A stretch of DNA of 64,000 nt. Source: Schizochytrium sp. TIO01 (Eukaryota; Sar; Bigyra; Thraustochytrida; Thraustochytriidae). Positions 35,655 through 43,896 of the stretch are shown piece by piece; within the stretch, counting starts at the first letter, position 1; each line of letters begins with the position of its first letter. The stretch is from assembly GCA_004764695.1 (NCBI GenBank), contig SMSO01000035.1:2602001-2666000 (forward strand). The letters are read 5' to 3'. The notes beneath the pieces were generated by a model. That model saw only the letters and a list, made by a program, of their open reading frames with translations. It ran no database searches and was not told where the DNA came from. The position numbers were made by a program, and so were the translations under genes.

Positions 35655-35987
35655 AAGATTTAAAAATGTTATTTTTTTGTTTCAAAGATATTTTTTTACT
35701 AAGGTTAATTTAAAAAAAAAAAACATTTCAATAAAATTAACAAATGTGCTTGTTGCACTACAAGATGAACATTTCCTTTTCATTTATTTATTTAACCTTT
35801 TTTAAAACTTTCTCTGTCTTTTCCATTTTTTTTCTTCTGATAAGTCCAGATTAGAATAAACACTATGGTAGAAGCCATACAAGTTATCTAGTCGGAATAA
35901 AAAAAAATAACAATAATTATATGTTGCCTTGAAAAAAATATATACATTATCAATCTTTGTTTGTGTGTTTGTTAAGAGACACACTCG
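35655..35987. other. AT-rich spacer
   Basis: 333 bases, mostly homopolymeric A and T runs. No feature was recognised. Confidence 0.5.
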
Positions 35988-36236
35988 ATGAATGTTATCT
36001 ACAACTCAGACGAGATCGAGGTAGTCCTCACTTGTATGAAATGCAAGTACACACCTAGATGGGCATCGTGTCCACACATTGGTACTGGCGTTTCTGACCT
36101 CACAACGATCTCACGCACGAAATGGATCAATCCGCGTAAGCGCGAATTGATTGAAGAGATTATGCGTCTGGACAAAATTTATCATGCTCAAGAGGCTCTT
36201 AAAAATCTTGAAATCACTCAAACGAATAAACTCTAG
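35988..36236 (+). CDS. Small orphan protein with CxxC and CPH
   Basis: 82 residues, ATG start, no introns. The N-terminal half has Cys residues at TCMKCK and SCPH, which could bind a metal. The C-terminal half is a charged helix (RKRELIEEIMRLDKIYHAQE). Composition is protein-like and it is flanked by A/T runs on both sides, as for a compact gene. No family was recognised. Confidence 0.5.
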   Translation: MNVIYNSDEIEVVLTCMKCKYTPRWASCPHIGTGVSDLTTISRTKWINPRKRELIEEIMRLDKIYHAQEALKNLEITQTNKL

Positions 36237-36390
36237 TAATTTTATATTAGTCAGATTCCTTTTTTTTTTCTTAAAAAAAATGAACAATTATTTCTTGTTT
36301 AAAAAAAGTGTAAACAAATTGATTAGTTTCTACTAGTTAGTGTTAAATTAGTTATATTAATAGAAGAAAAAAATATGCGGGGCCCGCCCA

Positions 36391-36579
36391 ATGAAGAGGC
36401 TTCAAGACTTTCATTGGAGATTCTTGGAGGGTTTAAATAAGAAGAAGAATACAGAGCTCAAGGAGGACGCGGAGAGCGCTCTCCTGTCTTTCTTTAACGG
36501 AAAAGAAGACGACGGAGAGGCATCTGCCGAGGTCCAGCGCAAGCACGACAAACGCAGGGCGGCCTTATCCTCTAAATGA
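36391..36579 (+). CDS. Small orphan frame, first of three overlapping
   Basis: 62 codons from an ATG. It is charged and mostly helical, with KKKNTELKEDAE and EVQRKHDKRRAA. Its TGA stop overlaps the ATG of the next frame (ATGA). It may be the N-terminal part of one ancestral protein shared with the two following frames. No family was recognised. Confidence 0.4.
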   Translation: MKRLQDFHWRFLEGLNKKKNTELKEDAESALLSFFNGKEDDGEASAEVQRKHDKRRAALSSK

Positions 36580-36818
36580 TTTTTGGACCTATGCTTGACG
36601 CACGTGACACCAGACAGGGTTGGTTGAAGGCAAATCTCCAATTGCTTCAAAGGCAATTCCAAATCCTCAATTGCAAGCCCTGCTGTGACATCATGAGTGC
36701 TACCATACCAACACTTTTACAGAAGTTGGAGAATGAAAGGGAAGAATCAAACACGCGGATGAGAGCTTGTAAGACGGCGCGCTTGGACCAGTCGTCAGGA
36801 TGCAGAATCAAGTTTTAG
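36576..36818 (+). CDS. Small orphan frame, middle of three overlapping
   Basis: 80 codons; starts 4 bases inside the previous frame and ends 19 bases inside the next. It is amphipathic (LKANLQLLQRQFQILN, LLQKLENEREE) with CKPCC in between. No family was recognised. See the frame relation described for the whole cluster. Confidence 0.38.
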   Translation: MIFGPMLDARDTRQGWLKANLQLLQRQFQILNCKPCCDIMSATIPTLLQKLENEREESNTRMRACKTARLDQSSGCRIKF

Positions 36819-37354
36819 GCGTTGAGGGTTTCCTAAAACTCATCCGGGTATCGACGCTTACATCAGGATCACGCATCGAGAGCTGCGATCTCTATGGCTC
36901 ACCGTGCTTGGAAGTGAGCAGCTTTCATTTATCAACTGTGAATCCAGAGACAGTGAAGCAATTGGCGATTTTCATGTCAAGTCTGGCGATGAACGGCATC
37001 ATCATGCTCAGCATTGGTGAGACTGACAACCTGCCTTTTAGCCTTGTGCCTTTGTTTTTAACGTCCATGGTTGACTACTCGCCTCGATGTGTGCTTGGGT
37101 TGACTATTTCAATTGGCAATGACGTCATCGATGGGGAATTTGCGAAAGCCATTTGTGAAGTCAACGCAGCTATGCTGACGATCAAGGGCCCGGAGAATAA
37201 GTCATTCATGCAACATCTTGGTGCGTTTGTAAAGAATGAAAAGATTAAGTTTCCGACTGACTGGGACCTCACGAGGTTTCTAGAGAGTTATTGCACGAAC
37301 ATCAATGCACGCACATGCAAAGTGACCCTCGATGACGCAGAGCACAAATATTAA
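36800..37354 (+). CDS. Orphan protein, last of three overlapping frames
   Basis: 184 codons from an ATG, the longest orphan frame in the island. Composition is that of a folded alpha/beta protein (SGSRIESCDLYGSPCLEVSS, MSSLAMNGIIMLSIGE, FAKAICEVNAAMLTIKG). No signal peptide, membrane segment or known motif. A perfect hairpin lies 72 bases after its stop. It could be a complete gene or the C-terminal part of a longer frameshifted one. Confidence 0.52.
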   Translation: MQNQVLGVEGFLKLIRVSTLTSGSRIESCDLYGSPCLEVSSFHLSTVNPETVKQLAIFMSSLAMNGIIMLSIGETDNLPFSLVPLFLTSMVDYSPRCVLGLTISIGNDVIDGEFAKAICEVNAAMLTIKGPENKSFMQHLGAFVKNEKIKFPTDWDLTRFLESYCTNINARTCKVTLDDAEHKY

Positions 37355-37425
37355 GATGCATGCGAAATACTCGTTACCCGATTTGCCATAGATGATCAGT
37401 TTGGTTCGATGTGAAACATATGTAG

Positions 37426-37462
37426 CTGATGTAACGTGTCTACTAACCCTCCGTTACATCAG
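37426..37462. repeat. Perfect 11-bp inverted repeat (hairpin) downstream of an orphan gene
   Basis: Arms CTGATGTAACG (37426-37436) and CGTTACATCAG (37452-37462) pair perfectly around a 15-base loop. It sits in AT-rich intergenic sequence after the 184-codon frame. It could be a transcript 3'-end signal, a protein-binding palindrome, or chance. Confidence 0.7.
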
Positions 37463-37680
37463 AGACCATGAGGATCCCCAACATCGTACATTCGATAAGC
37501 TTGACCAAGCCTTTCGTGCTCTCGCGCAAAATTAAAAGAAAATATTAATATCTTACAATTATAGAAAGTACGCAAATATAGGTTAAAATTGGTCTATAGT
37601 AACCCAGTACCTTTTCATGTATGTGGGCGCGTGCATACGACAGTGTAATATAGAGAATACTAAAATTAAAAAAAGGTTAG

Positions 37681-38034
37681 CTTCGAAAATTCTATGATCG
37701 CGAAAGCGTGTCCAAAGACACCAGTAAATTGGTCAAGCAAACCATTAAAGAGATCTCGCGAGCCTTGCTGACTATGGACGACGCGACTAAGGGGGAGATA
37801 GCTTCGGCTTTCAGGGCCCTCCTCGATAAATCTCCTGAGAATATCACCTTCGAGGGCGGTTCTTATCAAGATTGCTTATATGCCTATCATGCCGACGAAA
37901 AGTTGTTGGCCCAACTAATGCCTCAGCATTGTCGCGCAATAAGCCAAACATTTATCGAGTATGTGGACCAAGCGCCGAATATGAGTCCCAGGGCTCAAAA
38001 AGAAACCCTGAAGAAAGCTCAATTTTTTAGATAG
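37681..38034 (+). CDS. Orphan coding stretch lacking its own start
   Basis: The frame is open from 37681, right after a TAG, to the stop at 38034 and reads as protein throughout (KDTSKLVKQTIKEISRALL, then AFRALLDKSPENITFEGG). The first in-frame ATG is only at 37774, so the protein-like residues before it are unexplained. The sequence just before 37681 ends AAAGGTTAG and could be a 3' splice site, which would make this an internal or last exon. Otherwise it is a 5'-truncated gene. No family was recognised. Confidence 0.42.
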   Translation, partial: LRKFYDRESVSKDTSKLVKQTIKEISRALLTMDDATKGEIASAFRALLDKSPENITFEGGSYQDCLYAYHADEKLLAQLMPQHCRAISQTFIEYVDQAPNMSPRAQKETLKKAQFFR

Positions 38035-38120
38035 TTAGTTCGTTAAATTTTCAACTAATCAAACGATATTTGTTTTTGTTTTTTAAGTTTGTTTGTACGT
38101 AACTAAACACCTATTCGCAG

Positions 38121-38242
38121 TATCGCGAGGGTCAACATACACACGATGGTGGGCGGCCGTCGATGAAGCATCGAAGTTATCGTTGGAAAAAGTTGGTGTA
38201 GACCTTTTCGGCACAGGGACTGGAACCTACTTACCTAAATAA
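38121..38242 (+). other. Possible last exon
   Basis: After CTATTCGCAG (a 3' splice-like site) a frame runs to the TAA at 38240-38242 with ASKLSLEKVGVDLFGTG and then TGTYLPK. It is too short to judge alone. It could be spliced to the preceding orphan stretch or be chance. Confidence 0.2.
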
Positions 38243-38818
38243 AATTTATTTTCTCCATTCTATATATGCATATACAACCTGTTTACCCATTTATATCCGT
38301 TGAATGTATTTAAACCAAAACATAATATAGTCTTTTTTTAAAAGCTTTCAATAACCAAAGGTAAGGATATAATCCTTATAATGTGTGTATGATATTATTG
38401 CATGCAAATAGACACAATTCATTTCATACAGCGATTTATCGATACAATATGCCGCAGTGTCCGTACATATAAGGCATTGAATAAAAGACAGGAGCAGAAG
38501 ATTAATTATCGCAGGTTTTATGTGATCTATGAATAAAACACATACCTTGTTTTAGAGGTTGCATGCAATTCATACTTCACTCTTAAACTCCATATAAGTA
38601 TCAAGAGACAGTAGCACACAACTTTAGCACGTGTGTACTCTACGTTATAAAAGGCTGTTCACCTCGCTCGTTGGCTGCAAGTGAAAGGTTCAACTTCGTA
38701 GCGAAATATAACCCCACCTGGACCTGTCCGGTTACTCCGAAACTGCTCAACGCCGGGGCGGGGCTTGCGGTTAGACAGTGAAGAAGCTTGAAGCTTAATC
38801 GCTTCAGATCGAATCGCG
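38243..38818. other. Intergenic region, right edge of the AT-rich island
   Basis: AT-rich until about 38640, then base composition returns to that of ordinary genes ahead of the next start codon. No feature was recognised. Confidence 0.45.
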
Positions 38819-41800
38819 ATGTCGTCTGTTTCTGATGCTACGGAGGGTAAAGACACTTCAAATTTAGCAATGACACAGCAGCAGGGTACACAAAAAGAAC
38901 TAATACGAAGCGAAGAAAGCACGCATGACAGCGCCGTCGATGACGAGGAGCACGTTCAAGACGAAGATGAATATGAGGATAATGAGTTCATCGAAGAACT
39001 TGGGAAGAAAGTCATCAAGGGCATTGGGCGGAAAATGAAAGTTGGCAGTAAACGCCCGAAGACGAAGCGGAACTCTATACTTGTTGCTCGCGAGCTTGCT
39101 TGGAATCCATCTGTTGCGTTACCAGATAACACTCGCATTGATACTTTTGAAATGCGCGAATCCAGTCCATTTCTTCTCCACCAGGATGCCAAAAAGTCAT
39201 CGAAGACGAAGAAACGCCCAGGTAGTCGCGTTGGAAGTACTATCGTGATTTCGGAAAGCACAAAGTCATTGCCTGCAAAAACTGCTGCTCTGTACAATTT
39301 AACGCCAGAGCTACGCAAGCTTCAGGACGAAATTACGACACAAATCATTGAGCGAGAGGACCTAGTCGATAAAATCCGTGTTCTCATTCAAGAGCGCCCA
39401 ATCAGTACACAGATGCTACTCACGACTCTGGAAAAAATACGTGAGCTTACAGTAACAATTGTTAAGGGGATTTCTAAATGGCGTGAACTTAAAACAGGAT
39501 TTAACAATGTGTTTTTGTGGAAAGGTCAAAATTATCTTTTAAGCGTGGTTACAGATCTTAATTTTCTAGCTCGGGACACTGAGGTTGCCGAAGCTTTAAA
39601 TGTCACGGGCCAAAAGCTCGAAAATAATCCACTCATGGCTTCCAAATCGCTCACAGAAAAGGTATCATGTATAGACACCACAGAGGAGAAAGGTGGCAGA
39701 GAGTCAAGCAACATAGATACACCAGATCAAGATGAGGATAAGAATGATACACATGAGGTTGAACATATCTTACGCCGAGAGCTGATTGATGCAAGTTTAC
39801 AGTCAGAGGAGCGCCGCAGGCGAACACGCTCTCCTACAATGGGAATACACCAAGAACCAAGTTTCACGACTTCAGCCGATGTATTGGAACGCTGGAAGGC
39901 CTCTGCAGAGGACGAGGTACGAGCTTTAAAGTCAACATGGGGTTTAGTTGACAAACAAAAAAGAGGTACAAAGTCTACGCCCCATCTTGATAATCGCCAG
40001 CAAGCTTTTAAGCCCCGAGGAGGAAGCAGAAACAATCCAGTACACCTTGAAAGCAAGACTTCTTTCAATAACCTTCCAGATGCCAAAACCCAATTCTCTG
40101 TCCGAACATCATTCACTATTGATCCTACTAATATTTATCGGGCACGTGCAGTGACAGCTATTCCGAGCAAGCGATTGCAAACCTCCACGAAACACAGGCG
40201 ACGCCCTCGCAGTTCAGCGGCTGCACGGCTTGCACCTCTGAGTGCAGCTGGCCTAGCAGATGTTGTACAAGTACCATTGCCTTCATACTTTCTGAATGAA
40301 GGAAGCTTAGGACTACTTTCTATGCGATCCTCAGAGCTCGGCGCTCCATCTTTGAGACTTGATGTACACGAACTCGAGGATACTTTGCGAAAAGAAAATC
40401 CTTCTCAAGAAGCTCGTTTATGTTTCACTGCTGTTCTTATTCTCCTAGCACCAGGGAAATCAGTTCCAACAGATCTCAGCTGGGAGACTATTCACAACGC
40501 AATTGTCGAAGATGGTCCAGAACGTGGTGCGAGGAGACTTTTGGATGCCGCATGCAGGGTGACTTCAGGCTCCATCCCAAGGTTTAAGGTCCTCGCCCTG
40601 GCAGAATTTTTGAGCGATACTCGCTTCCAGCCAGACAACATCCTGCAGGCAAACAATGAATCCATTGCAGCACTTTGTGCTTGGATCATAAACGTGGTTA
40701 CAGGCTCACCAAAACACAGGCGTTGGATTGCCCAGAAGCTTAATTCTAAAATTAGAAAGTCTACAGAATTGGACAAAGATTCTGGAAGTTTTGGTGGAGA
40801 TGAGATGCTTCCCGAAAATGTTGACCAGCAGTCATCTCAACCCAAAGAAGAACCTTACATTGACCCATCATCAGTAACACTAGGAAATCATCTGATGATG
40901 AGCAATTATCAACGAGGAGATACAATTTATTCTTTACATTTTTTCAAGACTAAAACCCCTGCTCGAGGAGTCTTAGTCAAGTGCTATGAGCCAGCAAGTG
41001 GGCGCGAAGCAGCTGTCGTTATCACTGCTCGTCAATGGCGCACAATTACAGGTGAACGTAAACCATCTGATTGGCAGAGAACATGTCGAGCCATCAAAGC
41101 ACAACTAGAAATTCAAGAAGACTCCTCGGAGCTGAGTATTTGTATTCGCCTCGATTCAAATGAAGATACTGCACTCAGCTTACGGAAAGTGTATGGTACA
41201 GCGCGAACCTACGGCCCTCATAAATTCTCTATCTCGGTTCTGATCCGTGATGGAAATGAAGAAGAAGTTCTCCTTCGCGCAGCCGGGGCTCGCGGTGTGG
41301 AGGCTGGGTTGCGATTTGAGAAGTGGGTAGACCGCAAGGCAGTCTTGAGTATTCTGTACGAACATAAGCACATGGTCATGCAAGAACCCCTTTATTCTCC
41401 ATCTTTGGTTGAGCGACTGCTAAATCACCTTCGTATCTCTGACAAAGGAATGACTTTATCACGCGGAAAACCTCCCCCAAAACCAGAAATAAAAGACTAC
41501 CGAAGTGTACTCGAACAAGACCCGATGAGACTGTCAAAGGAGGACCTTGCTGATCTAGAGCGAAAACTCGAAGAGAAGGAGCAGGAGCTGGCGCCCAATA
41601 AAGTAGTATTCAAGGTCGTCCCTGCGAATTTTGTTCCTCGATGCGCCCTTGATCCACCAAAGCACTCGGTGGCAAAATACGAACCTCCACCTATGCCTGT
41701 CTCAAAGCCCCTAAAGTATAACCAATCAGCTCAAGCGCGCGTGCCTCTGTACAAAAGGCCTGATCCGCAAGTCTCAAAAGTTAATACTAAACTGACATCA

Positions 41801-42841
41801 AGCTCTCCAAAACATGTCTCCAAGCCTCTCAAATCAGTTTGTAAATCCACGCCCCCGATGACAAAACGTCCAGAGACTCAAGCAATGCCCCGCCCAGTTG
41901 CGAACTTTACGAAACCTGCGAATCCGAATAATTCTGACCCTTCTCAAAATCCTGATCATCAAGTTGAACTAGAAGCTCCTCGCCCAAGAACTGCTGAACC
42001 TGGAGAATTCGATCGCCGTCCCACTCCAAAAGAACTTCAGGAGGATTCCTCAAGCACTTCAGGAAGCTATGAAGATGATGAGGATGAAGATTATGATGAC
42101 GAGTTTCAGGATGCAAGTCCAGTACCATCATCCCCTGTAAAGCTAGCAAGTGCGATATCTCAAAATGCACCACAATCTGAAGCAAGCATGGAAAACGAAA
42201 ACTCAGACAGCTCAGATAGTTTCCAGGAGGAAGAACAAAAGGATCATCCCAAGGTGGAGCTTTCAAATCAGCATGGGTCATCGAGCGATGAAGGCGTAGG
42301 CAACGCCAACGACAAGTATGATGATGACGATCCTTTTTCTGATGACGATGAGGAGGACTTTTCTGATGATCATGGATCTGAGAAATCGTCGGTTATTAGG
42401 GACCAAATGCAGAGCTCTTCTGAACCTGTTAAGCATGAATTTCAGGAAGAAGTTGTGGGAATTAAATCATCCACCGGAACAGAGGTAGAGAAAAAGCCCA
42501 GTGTTGATCTTGACAAGCCTCAAATAAAGGAGCAACGTGAATTAGTGGATGACGAAGAGTCCAGCAGCGGCTACTCAGATGATGAGAGCGACTCATTTGA
42601 AGATGACGACATTCAAGCGAAGGCTTCAAGTCCAGCAAACGATAATGACCAGTCAAATGTGGCTGGGTTTGAACAAGAATCTGCAGAATTTGATAATCAG
42701 AGCTCGAAAGATGTTCCCAAGGTCATCACCAAAGACAATGCCCCTGCAATCGCTTCGCTTGAGCTTTCTGATGACGACAGTGACGAGGAAACCGATTCAG
42801 AGGACGAGGACTACGATGATGACTTCCAATCCCCTAAATAA
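38819..42841 (+). CDS. Large mostly disordered protein with a possible dynein-stalk-like module and acidic tail
   Basis: 1340 residues, intronless, ATG start. Residues 1-130 are acidic then basic and disordered. About 150-245 are helical (ITTQIIEREDLVDKIRVLI). About 480-630 resemble the stalk/microtubule-binding region of dynein heavy chains: LCFTAVLILLAPGKSVPTDL then SWETIHN, FLSDTRFQPDNI, and ESIAALCAWIINV. About 690-885 look folded, with SILYEHKHMVMQ near the end. From about 1080 on it is Ser/Asp/Glu-rich with repeated DDEDEDYDDEFQ-type blocks. Stalk-like helices outside motor proteins occur in some flagellar proteins, so a microtubule role is inferred. Family not identified. Confidence 0.8.
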   Translation: MSSVSDATEGKDTSNLAMTQQQGTQKELIRSEESTHDSAVDDEEHVQDEDEYEDNEFIEELGKKVIKGIGRKMKVGSKRPKTKRNSILVARELAWNPSVALPDNTRIDTFEMRESSPFLLHQDAKKSSKTKKRPGSRVGSTIVISESTKSLPAKTAALYNLTPELRKLQDEITTQIIEREDLVDKIRVLIQERPISTQMLLTTLEKIRELTVTIVKGISKWRELKTGFNNVFLWKGQNYLLSVVTDLNFLARDTEVAEALNVTGQKLENNPLMASKSLTEKVSCIDTTEEKGGRESSNIDTPDQDEDKNDTHEVEHILRRELIDASLQSEERRRRTRSPTMGIHQEPSFTTSADVLERWKASAEDEVRALKSTWGLVDKQKRGTKSTPHLDNRQQAFKPRGGSRNNPVHLESKTSFNNLPDAKTQFSVRTSFTIDPTNIYRARAVTAIPSKRLQTSTKHRRRPRSSAAARLAPLSAAGLADVVQVPLPSYFLNEGSLGLLSMRSSELGAPSLRLDVHELEDTLRKENPSQEARLCFTAVLILLAPGKSVPTDLSWETIHNAIVEDGPERGARRLLDAACRVTSGSIPRFKVLALAEFLSDTRFQPDNILQANNESIAALCAWIINVVTGSPKHRRWIAQKLNSKIRKSTELDKDSGSFGGDEMLPENVDQQSSQPKEEPYIDPSSVTLGNHLMMSNYQRGDTIYSLHFFKTKTPARGVLVKCYEPASGREAAVVITARQWRTITGERKPSDWQRTCRAIKAQLEIQEDSSELSICIRLDSNEDTALSLRKVYGTARTYGPHKFSISVLIRDGNEEEVLLRAAGARGVEAGLRFEKWVDRKAVLSILYEHKHMVMQEPLYSPSLVERLLNHLRISDKGMTLSRGKPPPKPEIKDYRSVLEQDPMRLSKEDLADLERKLEEKEQELAPNKVVFKVVPANFVPRCALDPPKHSVAKYEPPPMPVSKPLKYNQSAQARVPLYKRPDPQVSKVNTKLTSSSPKHVSKPLKSVCKSTPPMTKRPETQAMPRPVANFTKPANPNNSDPSQNPDHQVELEAPRPRTAEPGEFDRRPTPKELQEDSSSTSGSYEDDEDEDYDDEFQDASPVPSSPVKLASAISQNAPQSEASMENENSDSSDSFQEEEQKDHPKVELSNQHGSSSDEGVGNANDKYDDDDPFSDDDEEDFSDDHGSEKSSVIRDQMQSSSEPVKHEFQEEVVGIKSSTGTEVEKKPSVDLDKPQIKEQRELVDDEESSSGYSDDESDSFEDDDIQAKASSPANDNDQSNVAGFEQESAEFDNQSSKDVPKVITKDNAPAIASLELSDDDSDEETDSEDEDYDDDFQSPK

Positions 42842-43896
42842 GCTTAAACCCAACTCCAGATCCAAATGACTATTTCAAAGTATCGAAGTTATTGGATTTC
42901 CAAACAACTCAATACAAGTGAAATCTTTCATATCGTTCGATAACATGGCAGAGTAAAATATTATCCTGCGTTTCTCTAGAGACGTTTTCCTAAACTTTCT
43001 AAAACGTTTTATTTGTCAGTGCTTTAGTGAATCACTCCTTCTTTTCATAGACCTCTTAGTATTTTAGTATGAAAAAATTGATTGCCCTATTGATTGACTT
43101 CTAAAAATAATAGGCCTGAAAATAGACCTCTTAGTATTTTAGTATGAAAAAATGATTGCCCTATTGATTGATGGAAAGTTCCTTCTTTCCGATCATGTGT
43201 ATCAAAGATGGGCATGAACGAAGAAAGCAATTGTGCCGAATCAAGGTTATCCCTACGACTAGGAGGTGCGAATACTGTGTCATTTACTGCGATCAGAACG
43301 TCCATAAGCTCAAGTATTTCTAGAGCGCAATATTTATCTTTAGGCCTATTGGCGAGGTCCCGAAGCTCTTACGAAAGTCGGGCTTTGGACTGAAGGAGCG
43401 TGTCGGACTGCTCATTCGAAGATATTTGGTTTGCTAATGCAAGCACACAATATGGAGTAATTAAAATTTTTAGCTCTCGTGATGTAATAAGCCAAGCTTG
43501 CTTGCTTGTTTGCTTGCAGACAATCTCAGTCCTGCCTTGAATGCAAGGCCTTGTACCTGATTGTACCTTCTGTCACTACGCACGGCGTGCATGACATTTT
43601 ATGACTCTTCAACTTGAGGTTCGATGGAGAGGTCTGGCACTTCTAAAGCGTCGTCAAATTCATTCTTCAGAACTTAAGGTATGTTAGGTAGGTAGAAGGT
43701 AGGTGCCTATTTTATTACTGTCTTTCTTATACTTTGCCCTTTGCAGCCAGGATCGAAAGGGCCCTGACGCAAAAGTTATGTTTTGACACAACTTGAAGTA
43801 TAGCAGAACCAGAACGCAACCACGAGCTGGGGGCAAGCGGAGTTCTTTATTGTGTCACAAACTTAAGAGCTATTTAGGTCACTTGAGCTAGGCAAT
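42842..43896. other. Intergenic region
   Basis: About 1 kb with a 50-bp direct repeat near the left end and short GTAG repeats near 43685-43705. No gene is supported. Confidence 0.5.
43047..43171. repeat. Two direct copies of a 50-bp sequence, 75 bp apart
   Basis: Copy 1 at 43047-43097 and copy 2 at 43122-43171 both run from ATAGACCTCTTAG to CCCTATTGATTGA and differ by one extra T in copy 1. This looks like a recent local tandem duplication with a 75-bp period. Confidence 0.93.
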
